Origin: Melioribacteraceae bacterium
Lineage (GTDB): Bacteria; Bacteroidota; Ignavibacteria; Ignavibacteriales; Melioribacteraceae
Length of the DNA: 33,994 nt
Direction of reading: 5' to 3'
NCBI GenBank assembly: GCA_028282005.1
Contig: JANQIV010000133.1
Coordinates: 1 to 33,994, forward strand
Shown: one piece after another, positions 24,316 to 32,618 of the stretch
How the letters are laid out: every line of letters starts with the position of its first letter
Numbering within the stretch: the stretch's first letter is position 1
Translations under genes and position numbers: made by a program
The notes under the pieces: model-generated
Told to the model about the DNA's origin: nothing
The model's input: only the letters and a program-made list of their open reading frames with translations
Databases searched by the model: none

Positions 24316-24858
24316 TTATTCTCCCTCCTCATTTACAATGATATCTTTCAACACAGTGTGCAGATCGTCTGATGCAGTTCCCATTATGCTTGAAACTTTT
24401 TCGCCGAACATTTTGCCCATCATTTTAATGTTCATCCAGCTTATATAAACTTTTCCGTTTTCTTCGTAGACTGCGATCTGCATTGGCATCATTGCAGCGA
24501 GTTTTTTGTTCACTTTTAGTATTTCATAGGCTTTTCGTGGAATGCACATTGACACAGATCCAACCGGATTGGAATCAGCATAATCAAAGTTTTTTTCAAG
24601 TTCTTTTCTGTCCATTATATCCGGCCTGTACCAACCAAATGATTCTCCGCCGGCTTTGATTTCCTGAAGCGTCTTTTCGAAACCGAATTTACTTTGATGA
24701 GTTACGAACATCATCTCACTAATTTGTCCGCTTATTAATTCCATTATTTCCGAGCCTTTGATTCTTTTCATCATTTCCGGCATAAGTTTCAGCATGGTGC
24801 CCTGCTTTTCATCCGGACTCATTGAATTCATCATGCCTTTCATCATTGAGTTCATCAT
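24316..24858 (-). CDS. DUF302 domain protein with methionine-rich N-terminus
   Basis: A 180-aa protein. Residues 1-50 are methionine-rich (MMNSMMKGMMNSMSPDEKQG, then LKLMPEMMKR), sharing the LKxMPxMM unit with the next gene's product. Residues about 60-160 form a DUF302 domain (FEKTLQEIKAGGESFGW, NPVGSVSMCIPRKAYEILK, MPMQIAVYEENGKVYISWMN, LHTVL). DUF302 proteins are small and poorly characterised. The domain is cytoplasmic here, because no export signal is seen. AGAGGG lies nine bases before the ATG at 24856-24858. The gene is first in the operon and lies 172 bp from the sigma-54 activator gene, with a -24/-12-like promoter and two inverted repeats between them. Confidence 0.87.
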   Translation of the reverse strand: MMNSMMKGMMNSMSPDEKQGTMLKLMPEMMKRIKGSEIMELISGQISEMMFVTHQSKFGFEKTLQEIKAGGESFGWYRPDIMDRKELEKNFDYADSNPVGSVSMCIPRKAYEILKVNKKLAAMMPMQIAVYEENGKVYISWMNIKMMGKMFGEKVSSIMGTASDDLHTVLKDIIVNEEGE

Positions 24859-24891
24859 GTTTATTTGCCCTCTATTGTTTTGATTTAAAGA

Positions 24892-24907
24892 GTCATGTAT
24901 CGTGCCG
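24892..24907 (-). promoter_or_regulatory. Candidate sigma-54 (-24/-12) promoter of the DUF302/Met-rich operon
   Basis: The minus strand reads CGGCACG-ATAC-ATGAC against consensus TGGCACG-N4-TTGCA. The -24 box matches six of seven, including GG, and the spacing is right. The -12 box keeps TG but has A where consensus has C. Transcription would start near 24881, giving a leader of about 23 nt that contains the AGAGGG site. An adjacent sigma-54 activator gene supports the call; the weak -12 box lowers confidence. Confidence 0.5.
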
Positions 24908-24974
24908 TAAAAAAAAATTTGTAAGTGCTATATTTCTATTGGGTTAAATGGAATTGTAAAACAATGGTAAATTA

Positions 24975-24995
24975 ATTGTTACTTTTTGTAACAAT
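24975..24995. promoter_or_regulatory. Activator-site candidate 1 (perfect inverted repeat)
   Basis: ATTGTTAC-TTTTT-GTAACAAT is a perfect inverted repeat with 8-bp arms. Its centre is about 104 bp upstream of the predicted operon start, the usual distance for a sigma-54 enhancer site. It shares GTTACTTTTnGTAAY with site 2. Confidence 0.6.
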
Positions 24996-25010
24996 GGAAA
25001 ATGAGTAGAT

Positions 25011-25025
25011 GTTACTTTTGGTAAT
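25011..25025. promoter_or_regulatory. Activator-site candidate 2
   Basis: GTTACTTTTGGTAAT repeats the core of site 1 with two changes. The centres are 33 bp apart, about three helical turns, so both sites face the same side of the DNA. It lies immediately after the stop of the activator gene. Confidence 0.55.
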
Positions 25026-25030
25026 GCTCG

Positions 25031-26395
25031 TCAGTTTGAGATTGGTCGATTAATTCCCCAGCGCTTTCGTTTTTCCCAAAGACTTTTACGGCTGATACCC
25101 AAAATCTCAGCAATCTTCTCTTCGTTGTATTCAGTCTGCAAAGAAATAATTGACTGCTTTGTGAATTCTTCAATGGATATAAACCCACTTTTTTTAATCT
25201 TCTCTTTAGGTTGATTTAGAATTTTTGCCGGGAGATGTTCTTCAGTAATTAAACCATTATCTTCTGCAATATGCAATGAATATTCAACTGCATTTTGAAC
25301 TTCGCGAACATTGCCGGGCCAGTTGTAGTCCATTAATACTTTTAAAGTGGTTGAAGAAATTCCGTTTACATTGCGATTGTTTTCTTTACAAAATTTTTGG
25401 AGAAAGTGATTTGCCAGCAAGGCTATATCTTCTTTTCTTTCACGCAGCGGTGGAATGTAAATGGGGATTACATTCAAGCGGAAAAACAAATCCTCTCTGA
25501 ATAACCCGTCTTTAACCGCTTCTTCAAGGTCACGGTTTGTAGCTGAAATTATTCTAACATCAAACTTCTGAACTTTTGTATCACCGACTCTGCGGCATGT
25601 GCCTTCCTGCAGAAATCGTAAAAGCTTTGATTGAAGTGGCTGTGGAATTTCACCGACTTCATCCAAAAACAATGTCCCGCCATCTGCAGTGGATATTAAT
25701 CCGGGATGATTTCTGAATGCCCCGGTAAATGCACCTTTAACATGCCCGAATAATTCCGACTCCAAAAGGTTTTCCGGAATGGCACTACAGTTAACAGAAA
25801 TGAATGGTTCTTTGCGTCTGTTTGAATTTGAGTGAATCGCCCTCGCGATAAGTTCTTTGCCTGTGCCCGATTCTCCGGTAATTAAAACAGTGCTATCGGT
25901 CGGAGCAATTTTTTTTATCACATTAAAAATCTGTTTTATACTTTTTGATTGAGTGATAATGCTTTCAAAATCTACCTGACGTTCGATTTCCCTTTTTAGT
26001 GTGGCACACTGTTCGGTTAAAAACATTTGCTCTGTTACATCACGGACAATTTCAACAGCACCAATTATATTGCCGTCTTCATCCAATAAAGGCCCGGATG
26101 AACATTCCATCCACATTACATTACCGTTGCAACCAACAGTATCTGAAAGTACTTTACGTGGTTTTCCATCTTCAAGAACTTTAAGAATCAAACAATCAAT
26201 ACACGGCTCAGCTCTGTTGCGATAGGCTTCGTAGCAAAGCCTGCCTTTTATATCACCAAACTTTTTCTTAATAGCTTCATTTTGAAATAGCACATTGAGA
26301 TTTTTATCGATGATCGTAATACCATCATCAACAGTATCCAAGACAGATCTTAGGAGAGCTTCTTCTTTCAGACTGAATATATTAATCATACTCAC
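25031..26395 (-). CDS. PAS-domain sigma-54-dependent transcriptional activator
   Basis: A 454-aa enhancer-binding protein. The N-terminal PAS domain (about 10-125) carries a cysteine motif: Cys54, Cys65 and Cys68 in [18 protein letters not shown]. The AAA+ domain (about 145-370) has Walker A GESGTGKE (174-181), the sigma-54 contact loop GAFTGA (221-226), Walker B TLFLDE (241-246) and arginine finger [10 protein letters not shown] Fis-type helix-turn-helix ends the protein ([20 protein letters not shown], 427-446). The cysteine motif is common in PAS regulators and could bind a metal, Fe-S cluster or heme. The start is GTG at 26393-26395, or ATG six bases later. It is a full-length, intact activator and most likely controls the adjacent DUF302/Met-rich operon. 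Confidence 0.95.
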   Translation of the reverse strand: MSMINIFSLKEEALLRSVLDTVDDGITIIDKNLNVLFQNEAIKKKFGDIKGRLCYEAYRNRAEPCIDCLILKVLEDGKPRKVLSDTVGCNGNVMWMECSSGPLLDEDGNIIGAVEIVRDVTEQMFLTEQCATLKREIERQVDFESIITQSKSIKQIFNVIKKIAPTDSTVLITGESGTGKELIARAIHSNSNRRKEPFISVNCSAIPENLLESELFGHVKGAFTGAFRNHPGLISTADGGTLFLDEVGEIPQPLQSKLLRFLQEGTCRRVGDTKVQKFDVRIISATNRDLEEAVKDGLFREDLFFRLNVIPIYIPPLRERKEDIALLANHFLQKFCKENNRNVNGISSTTLKVLMDYNWPGNVREVQNAVEYSLHIAEDNGLITEEHLPAKILNQPKEKIKKSGFISIEEFTKQSIISLQTEYNEEKIAEILGISRKSLWEKRKRWGINRPISN

Positions 26396-26402
26396 TTGTC
26401 AT

Positions 26403-26467
26403 TTTTGTTATACAAAATAAGAATGATGGAAATAAAATGTTGTTAAATTAGTTTTGTTTTTACAAAA
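26403..26467. promoter_or_regulatory. Two TTTTGT/ACAAAA inverted repeats upstream of the sigma-54 activator gene
   Basis: TTTTGT-TAT-ACAAAA (26403-26417) and TTTTGT-TTTT-ACAAAA (26452-26467) have identical 6-bp arms and lie just upstream of the activator start. They may be operator sites for the activator gene, or the second may be a weak stem at the 3' end of the nitrilase-family transcript. No T-run follows on the minus strand. Confidence 0.35.
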
Positions 26468-26487
26468 GATTTAAAGGAGCTAATTTG

Positions 26488-27219
26488 TCAATTCAAAATT
26501 TTACTTAAACATATTTCTGAATCAGTATCAAAAATTATTAAACCTTCATTCGAATTATTTAGTTGATCAACCAACTGACCTTGGCTATTCCAAACTGAAG
26601 TTTTCCCAACACAATTTTGCCCATCACATTCTCCAACACAATTTGACATCAAAACCGGAATGAAATAATTTTTCGCAATCTCTGATAATCTTTCAATTGA
26701 TTTATCTATTCCGCTTTCAAATTTTGCAACGCTTGCGATATAAATATCAGCCCTGCTCTTATTAGCCTCTTCAATATGCTTGTTAACTGATATTTCATAG
26801 CAAATAGCAAAAGCAATGTTTGTGTCATTAATTTTTAATATTGGAAAATTTTCTCCGCTTACAAAGTAGGGTTCTTCATCTGAATGCAAATATTTTTTTG
26901 AATAAACAGTTTTCTCTTTCTGAGGTTGAAAAAGAATCATGCTGATATAAATGCCATTATTGCTTTTCGTTGGTACTCCGACTCCAATGGTTATTCGATT
27001 TGCATTGCTGATTTTTTGGAAAACATCTAAACGGTTGTCATTTTTATCAATAGCTAATTCATTTGCAATTGTCGGCTCGTAACAAGTTAAAGACAACTCA
27101 GAAAAAACAACTAAGTCGGCTTTATTAGAAACAGCATGCTCTATAAATTTCACATGATTTTCAATGTTAAGTTGGATATTACCTTTAATAGGTTTTGTCT
27201 GTGCAACACATATTTTCAT
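26488..27219 (-). CDS. Carbon-nitrogen hydrolase (nitrilase superfamily)
   Basis: A 243-aa enzyme of the nitrilase/amidase superfamily. The Glu-Lys-Cys triad is visible: Glu41 (LVVFSELSLTCYEP), Lys108 (YSKKYLHSDEEPYF) and Cys140 (IAFAICYEISVN). Members hydrolyse amides, nitriles or carbamates, sometimes as repair enzymes such as omega-amidase-like Nit proteins. The substrate cannot be assigned. The C-terminal end contains an extra Cys-rich segment (NCVGECDGQNCVGKTS), which is uncommon in this fold. It diverges from the DUF2652 gene across 46 bp and precedes the activator gene on the same strand. Confidence 0.87.
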   Translation of the reverse strand: MKICVAQTKPIKGNIQLNIENHVKFIEHAVSNKADLVVFSELSLTCYEPTIANELAIDKNDNRLDVFQKISNANRITIGVGVPTKSNNGIYISMILFQPQKEKTVYSKKYLHSDEEPYFVSGENFPILKINDTNIAFAICYEISVNKHIEEANKSRADIYIASVAKFESGIDKSIERLSEIAKNYFIPVLMSNCVGECDGQNCVGKTSVWNSQGQLVDQLNNSNEGLIIFDTDSEICLSKILN

Positions 27220-27265
27220 TGATTATCGATCTTTGGTTTTTTGTTATATTTAAAATAAAAAACTA

Positions 27266-28363
27266 ATGCAGAATTCCGGACTTATTTTTATTCCTGATAT
27301 CAGCGGATTCACAGAGTTTGTAACCCAAACTGAAATTTCTCATAGCAATCATATTATAAAAGAACTGCTCGAAGAGATAATTGACAATAACAGCCTTAAT
27401 TTTGAGATTTCCGAAATCGAAGGTGATGCTGTTCTTTTTTATAAAATGGGTGACCCTCCGAAAGTTGAAAAAATTATTGAGCAGGCTAAAAAAATATTCT
27501 TAGCATTTCACACGCACTTAAAAATTATTGAAAGAGATAATATTTGCCAATGCGGAGCTTGTCAAACAGCATCAAATTTATCATTAAAATTCGTTACTCA
27601 TTTTGGTGAAATAAATGAAGTAAATGTTCAAAATTTTAAAAAATTAATGGGCAGTGATGTTATACTTGCACACCGATTGTTAAAAAACAACATTGAAGAA
27701 AAAGAGTATCTGTTATTGACTGAAAATTACTTGAATAATTTTGATACAGATTCTTTTGGCTCAGAAGAATGGATCGAAATAAAAGATTGTAGTAATGATT
27801 ATGAAAACTTTGGAGAAGTGAAAAGTAAATTCATATCACTCAAAAAATTATTATCGCAAATTACTGAATCATCATTGAAATCTTCGAACCGTTTTCGAGA
27901 ATCAAATTACAGTTATTCAATTTTTATTGATGCGCCAATACTTACTGTACACGGAGTACTAATAGACAATAACTCAAAGTACAAATGGGTGCCGGGTATA
28001 AAAGAAGTTACACAAAGTACTCCTATTAATAGAAAAAACTCAACCCACACATGTGTTTTCGATGATCTCGAAGTCCACTTTGTTACAAAGTCCAACGAAA
28101 AAATGAAAGATGAAATTATTTATTCAGAGCAAGGTGATCCCGGTTTTGGATTTACAATTGTTAATGATTATAAATTATTAGAAAAAAATGGCGGCACAGA
28201 GTTAACATTAAATCTTATTCCCGGACATATCACAAAGAAAGAAAACTTCATTCAAAGAATTATAACAAGATTGAAAATGAAGATTGCACTTTCTCAAACA
28301 ATAAAAGGGGCGAGTGTAAGTTTACAGAACTTAAAAGTATACTGTGAGTCACTCGATATTTAG
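27266..28363 (+). CDS. DUF2652 protein with C-terminal SRPBCC-like domain
   Basis: A 365-aa protein. Residues 1-190 match DUF2652, which resembles the class III nucleotide cyclase fold: IFIPDISGFTEFV has an Asp11 like a metal-binding Asp, and EIEGDAVLFYK has Asp54. A CxCxxC motif occurs at 94-99 (NICQCGACQT). Residues about 215-360 look like an SRPBCC (Bet v1-type) lipid-binding fold (YSIFIDAPILTVHGVLID, GFTIVNDYKLLEKNGGTELT). Cyclase activity is not shown and the family is uncharacterised. The ATG has no Shine-Dalgarno. The 3' end overlaps the convergent TonB receptor gene by 15 bp. Confidence 0.8.
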   Translation: MQNSGLIFIPDISGFTEFVTQTEISHSNHIIKELLEEIIDNNSLNFEISEIEGDAVLFYKMGDPPKVEKIIEQAKKIFLAFHTHLKIIERDNICQCGACQTASNLSLKFVTHFGEINEVNVQNFKKLMGSDVILAHRLLKNNIEEKEYLLLTENYLNNFDTDSFGSEEWIEIKDCSNDYENFGEVKSKFISLKKLLSQITESSLKSSNRFRESNYSYSIFIDAPILTVHGVLIDNNSKYKWVPGIKEVTQSTPINRKNSTHTCVFDDLEVHFVTKSNEKMKDEIIYSEQGDPGFGFTIVNDYKLLEKNGGTELTLNLIPGHITKKENFIQRIITRLKMKIALSQTIKGASVSLQNLKVYCESLDI

Positions 28364-30160
28364 TTTTACCCCTCCTAAAAAGTTAATTCCAGGCATTGGG
28401 TAACCAAAATTTATTTCGTAAGCTTCATCTAAAATATTATTTGCCATAAAATAGAGCGAAATATTCTTGTAAACTTTTGCAGATACCTTTGCATTAAGCA
28501 AAGTATAATTCTGCGTGATTTCTTGTTGCACAGAAGTATAAAGCTTATCAATATGCTGCAATGATAGGTTGACATTAACCGGATCAAAATTATAATTAGC
28601 GACTATATTGATTTGCTGTTTCGGTGCAGCTAAAACCGGCTGTTCTAGATCAAGATAATTGTAGTTTGCTGTAACATGTAAATTTTTATTCACCCAATAT
28701 TTTGAAGAAAATTCAATTCCTTTGTTTTCAAACTTACCTGAATTCATTCTTGTTACATTTGGAAACTGACCAACCATTTGAATGATATTATCCGCTTTTG
28801 CTACGAAACCTGTAATTTCAAAACTTAGGCGATTGCCCACAGTCTGCAAATATGATAATTCGTAGCTTAAAACTTCTTCGGCTGATAAATCCGGGTTTGG
28901 TGCAAACAAGTACAGTTCCAAAATTGTTGGGCTTCTAAATCCTTTTGAAACAGCCGCTTTGAACGATGTGCCTTCGTTTGCGATGAAAGTAACACCTCCA
29001 AAAGGAGAAACTGTATTGCCGAAAACAGAATTGTTATCCAGTCTTATTCCTGCGCTGATTGAAACCTTTGCGTTCAATAAATGTCGATAATAAGAATAAA
29101 CGCCAATTTCATCAATTGTTTTATTCTCATTTGCCGCAGCTCCCCTATTGGCTTCACCTCCATAATTTTTGTAATCTATTCCGGCCGTAATCGTACTAGT
29201 TGATGCGAAACGGTACGACTGATAAATCATCACTCCGGAATTATGATCTGTAGATATAAACCCGTCGGATAAATCGTGTTCTCCAAAGTTGTGATATAAT
29301 TTTAATGAGCCTTCAGTTTTATCAAATACATTATTAAACGATAAAGCTGCTTTCCCGCGAGTGATATCAATGCCGAATGGAGACGGGGCAAACACGGGGC
29401 CGTTGTCGTTTGCATCAAAAGATGCAATACTGTAATCTGTGCTCACGCTAAAATTGTTACTTAAATCGTAAACAGCTTTTGCATATCCGTTGGTAATTTT
29501 GAAGTCAGTATTTTCCCTGTGCCCGTCAGTTCTGTCGTGATTAATAGAAGCAAATACACCAAATTTATTTTTTTTGTAGCCGACTGTACCATTGTAGCGT
29601 TGGGTGTTATAAGAACCGTTAGAAAAATTTAGAGTTGAGGTTACCCCTTCAGTTTCAGGCTTTTTAGTAATTATGTTTATTACTCCACCTGTGGCATTTG
29701 TTCCATATAATACAGAAGCAGGCCCGCGAATAATTTCAACTTTTTGTACATCTGATGAAACATACGAATCCGGCAAAGGGTGTCCGAATATTCCCATAAA
29801 CTGGGGGTGACCATCTATCAAAACCAAAACGTTTGTGTTCGGAGATCCACTTAATCCTCTTATACTTATTGAGCCTGCGCTGCCATTGGAAACTCCGAAT
29901 CCCAATATTCCTCTTTCAGTTACAAACACACCCGGAGCTTTATTACTTAAGACGGGAAGAATATTTATCTCGCCTGTATTTTCAATATCATTGCGATTGA
30001 TTTGATTAATAGATAGCGGAACTAACTTTTTAGAAATTTCAACTTTGGTACCCGTTACAACAACTTCGTCAAGTTCAACAGAATTGTTTGTGTATGATTG
30101 AGCTGTCAAAAATTGAAACGGGATAAAAAGAAAAACAATAATCAGTAATATTTTTTTCAT
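28349..30160 (-). CDS. TonB-dependent outer-membrane receptor
   Basis: A 603-aa receptor with a signal peptide (1-20), a TonB-box-like segment (ELDEVVVTGTKVEI), a plug domain (about 30-140, with SISIRGLSGSPNTNVLVLID and VEIIRGPASVLYGTNATGGV) and a 22-strand-type barrel (RSPTILELYLFAPNPDLSAE). It is shorter than SusC proteins and lacks their N-terminal carboxypeptidase-like domain, so it resembles siderophore, cobalamin or metal receptors. The substrate is unknown. The last residues (GGVKLNIE) do not end in an aromatic, which is unusual for an outer-membrane barrel. It is the last gene of a six-gene same-strand run, 42 bp after the EFR1 gene. No cobalamin riboswitch was seen upstream. Confidence 0.92.
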   Translation of the reverse strand: MKKILLIIVFLFIPFQFLTAQSYTNNSVELDEVVVTGTKVEISKKLVPLSINQINRNDIENTGEINILPVLSNKAPGVFVTERGILGFGVSNGSAGSISIRGLSGSPNTNVLVLIDGHPQFMGIFGHPLPDSYVSSDVQKVEIIRGPASVLYGTNATGGVINIITKKPETEGVTSTLNFSNGSYNTQRYNGTVGYKKNKFGVFASINHDRTDGHRENTDFKITNGYAKAVYDLSNNFSVSTDYSIASFDANDNGPVFAPSPFGIDITRGKAALSFNNVFDKTEGSLKLYHNFGEHDLSDGFISTDHNSGVMIYQSYRFASTSTITAGIDYKNYGGEANRGAAANENKTIDEIGVYSYYRHLLNAKVSISAGIRLDNNSVFGNTVSPFGGVTFIANEGTSFKAAVSKGFRSPTILELYLFAPNPDLSAEEVLSYELSYLQTVGNRLSFEITGFVAKADNIIQMVGQFPNVTRMNSGKFENKGIEFSSKYWVNKNLHVTANYNYLDLEQPVLAAPKQQINIVANYNFDPVNVNLSLQHIDKLYTSVQQEITQNYTLLNAKVSAKVYKNISLYFMANNILDEAYEINFGYPMPGINFLGGVKLNIE

Positions 30161-30202
30161 AGACTATAGACAACCTTTTGTTAAAAGAAAGTAACGCGAG
30201 TT

Positions 30203-31285
30203 TCAAAGCGGGTTTTTATTCATTCTGAATTTAGTATAGTTGTACCTTCGCCAGAATTTGTACTTGGTTAAAGAAGTATAAACAATAATTCTTTCGACGA
30301 TCTTAAATCGTAAAAGGTAATGGAGCAGCCTATAACTCAATATTAAACAGCCAATTAAAATAAACGAATCGAAAAAAAATAATGCTGTTTTAGAAATGAA
30401 TAACGGCAAAAGATCAATTAAAAGTTGATCCAAATTAATAAGTTTGTAAAGCTGAAAAATCAAAAAAGAATCTACAAGAAAAACTGTTGCAATTACAAAA
30501 CCATGTGCTATTTCAATTGCCCTATGCGGACAAAAGTTTATACAATGCATACAGCTTTCACAATTGTGTTTCCAGTACGGCCTATTATCAACAAGCTTAA
30601 TAGCATCAACCGGACATTCTTTTATGCAGAGATTACAATTATTACAATCACTAGAAGCTATAAATGATTTGGCAAAGAAGTAGCGCCCGAAGAAATAATA
30701 CAGTATTGAAATGGGTGCTACAAGCACATCTTGAATAATGTCATAAAGTGCCCTGAAATTCCGGCGGCCATTAAGAATTTTATTTGCAAACTCTAGTGTC
30801 TGTTGTTTCCTTCTTGCATAAATCGATTCGATAACTTCAGTTTTAAAACCCCGATGAACTGATATCCAATTTGAAGGCAAATCAACCGGGTACATTCCGA
30901 CTACTTTATAACGTTTGACCCACAAAACCAAAGCAGAAAAAATTTGTGCAATTCCACTTAAACCGGGAAGGAAAAATTTTCCAACTTTAAATCCGCCTCG
31001 GGTATTCATTATAAATGCTTTACAGTTTTTTACCTTCGGAAATCTCAGCAAAAAATGAAACATCAATGGAGGAAAGTTAAATCCATGAGTGGGAGAAACA
31101 AAACCAACTAAAGAGCCTTCCGGGGGTATATCCGGTTTTGCTCTATTAGCATCAGACAAACTTATTGCCGTAACAGTTATTCCCCTTTCCTTTGCAACAT
31201 TACAAATCCATTTTGTAACGTTGAAAGCATTACCTGTCCCTGAGAAGTAGTAAATGATTAAATTTTTGATCGCTCTATTTTTCAT
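30203..31285 (-). CDS. EFR1-type flavodoxin/4Fe-4S ferredoxin fusion with C-terminal membrane helices
   Basis: A 360-aa protein. Residues 5-175 are a flavodoxin-like domain with the FMN loop YYFSGTGNA (12-20) and FVSPTHGFNFPP. Two 4Fe-4S motifs follow: C214-x2-C217-x2-C220-x3-C224P and C242-x2-C245-x2-C248-x3-C252P. The C-terminus has two hydrophobic helices (about 263-280 and 300-322). An electron-transfer role at the membrane is likely. Its place directly before a TonB receptor, after PhzF-type and cupin genes, hints at reduction of an imported substrate, but no partner is proven. Membrane topology is predicted only. Confidence 0.9.
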   Translation of the reverse strand: MKNRAIKNLIIYYFSGTGNAFNVTKWICNVAKERGITVTAISLSDANRAKPDIPPEGSLVGFVSPTHGFNFPPLMFHFLLRFPKVKNCKAFIMNTRGGFKVGKFFLPGLSGIAQIFSALVLWVKRYKVVGMYPVDLPSNWISVHRGFKTEVIESIYARRKQQTLEFANKILNGRRNFRALYDIIQDVLVAPISILYYFFGRYFFAKSFIASSDCNNCNLCIKECPVDAIKLVDNRPYWKHNCESCMHCINFCPHRAIEIAHGFVIATVFLVDSFLIFQLYKLINLDQLLIDLLPLFISKTALFFFDSFILIGCLILSYRLLHYLLRFKIVERIIVYTSLTKYKFWRRYNYTKFRMNKNPL

Positions 31286-31317
31286 TACAATATTAGAAGC
31301 AGTTGCGTTATTTACAA

Positions 31318-32220
31318 TTATATTAAAATCTCAGTCTTAAAGGCTACAGTTGCATCACCCTTAATCTGAATTACCGAAGGCATTCCTTTTTCTATTTTTA
31401 CTTTGACGCCGATAACACCATGCCTGTTCATTTTTTCACCCTGAGCACCGCTGAACTCAAAGTAATCGCCTGTTGAATCAACAATTTTATTTTGTACAAG
31501 ATAGCCACCCAAAGGACCGTTGGCATTGCCGGTAACCGGATCTTCATTTATTCCGATTGCCGGAGCAAACATTCTTCCGTGTGTTAAAATGTTTTGGTCA
31601 TTTGAATCAAAAGTGAAAACAAAATATCCGTTACATTTAATTTCTTTGCTCAGTTCTGCTAGTTCAAAATAATTTGGATCAAGACTATTTAGCTTTTCTC
31701 TGCTGTTAATTCCAATTATAACTTTTGAATGGCCGGTTGATGCAATTTGAACCGGGCATCTTTTGTCTAAATCTGAATCAGTAACTCCCAGCGCTTCAAT
31801 TATTCTTTTTTTCATTTCATCATCAACAGGCGGACTTAATTCAAACTTACCTTGAGTCATCACAACTTGATAATCATCATCTGTTTTAATTATTGCAAAA
31901 GGCAGAACTCCTATTTGAGTTTTGTATCTCAAAGTGCAGGATTCCAAATTCTCTTCTATGGCTTTTACATACATTGCAGCAATAGTTGCATGTCCGCAAG
32001 TCGGTACTTCTTTGCCCGGGGTGAAATATCGAATTATTCCATCACAGTCATTACTATCAGGCGAAAATAAAAATGAAGTTTCAGAATTGTTTAATTCTCT
32101 TGCGATCATTTGCATTTGATTATCTGTTAAGCCATCTGCATAAGGTACAACTCCTGCAGGATTTCCTTTAAATTTTTCTTTAGTGAAAGAATCTATTTGA
32201 TAAACGGTTAGTTTTTTCAT
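31318..32220 (-). CDS. PhzF-family isomerase/epimerase-like protein
   Basis: A 300-aa protein of the PhzF family, which shares the diaminopimelate-epimerase fold. The likely catalytic Glu47 is in NNSETSFLF. Family segments are GNPAGVV (19-25), PTCGHATIAAMY and EDPVTGNANGPLG. PhzF itself isomerises a phenazine precursor; most homologues have no known substrate. No other phenazine gene is present, so phenazine synthesis is not implied. It lies 9 bp after the cupin gene and 32 bp before EFR1. Confidence 0.92.
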   Translation of the reverse strand: MKKLTVYQIDSFTKEKFKGNPAGVVPYADGLTDNQMQMIARELNNSETSFLFSPDSNDCDGIIRYFTPGKEVPTCGHATIAAMYVKAIEENLESCTLRYKTQIGVLPFAIIKTDDDYQVVMTQGKFELSPPVDDEMKKRIIEALGVTDSDLDKRCPVQIASTGHSKVIIGINSREKLNSLDPNYFELAELSKEIKCNGYFVFTFDSNDQNILTHGRMFAPAIGINEDPVTGNANGPLGGYLVQNKIVDSTGDYFEFSGAQGEKMNRHGVIGVKVKIEKGMPSVIQIKGDATVAFKTEILI

Positions 32221-32229
32221 TTTGCTTTT

Positions 32230-32601
32230 TTAATCTCCCGTCGGCTGAATTGCACTTGTTTCGACCATAAGCATTACGGTCTTTTTTGGTGCTCTTGGTC
32301 GGTGCATTACACCTTTTGAAATTGTTACGCCTTGATTTGGATTTAATTCGATTGTTTGGTCTTCAAGGTCAATCAGCAGCTGCCCTTCGAGCACAAAGAA
32401 AAACTCATCGTCATTGTCGTGTTTGTGCCAGTGATATTCTTCTTCAACAATTCCGAGTCTAACTACGCTATTGTTTACTTTAGTTAGAGACTGGTTAAAC
32501 CATTTATCTTTACACTCCTCAACCATTTTGGGAATATCAATTTTTTGCTGATGATCAAATTTAATATCGAGCTTGGTAACGTAGTTATATTGTTTGTCCA
32601 T
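32230..32601 (-). CDS. Single-domain cupin protein
   Basis: A 123-aa cupin. Motif 1 is YHWHKHDNDDEFFFVLEGQL, with metal ligands His59, His61 and Glu66 plausible, and motif 2 gives His100 (KGVMHRPRAP). Small cupins bind a metal and act as isomerases, dioxygenases or sensors; function is unknown. The cupin core begins near residue 45. The N-terminal 40 residues are an extra helical segment. It is third in the same-strand run, 17 bp after the ABM gene. Confidence 0.9.
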   Translation of the reverse strand: MDKQYNYVTKLDIKFDHQQKIDIPKMVEECKDKWFNQSLTKVNNSVVRLGIVEEEYHWHKHDNDDEFFFVLEGQLLIDLEDQTIELNPNQGVTISKGVMHRPRAPKKTVMLMVETSAIQPTGD

Positions 32602-32618
32602 TGCTTATTCTTTCTTTT

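Noticed and set aside
24315-24332. Upstream ATG of the Met-rich gene (24330-24332)
   Set aside because: It lies upstream of AGGAGGGAG, which points to the later ATG at 24312-24314.
24194-24448. 84-aa plus-strand frame rich in Ser/Phe opposite the Met-rich and DUF302 genes
   Set aside because: Its composition is the reverse complement of Met-rich codons (CAT/CAG), so it is a shadow.
24901-24935. Second sigma-54-like box TAGCACT near 24928 on the minus strand
   Set aside because: It lacks the GG of the -24 element and any GC at -12.
28349-28363. Overlap of the DUF2652 and TonB receptor 3' ends as a possible frameshift or error
   Set aside because: Both proteins run to plausible ends; short tail-to-tail overlaps between convergent genes are common.
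31318-32220. PhzF-like gene as evidence for phenazine synthesis
   Set aside because: No other phz gene is present, and most PhzF-family proteins are unrelated to phenazines.
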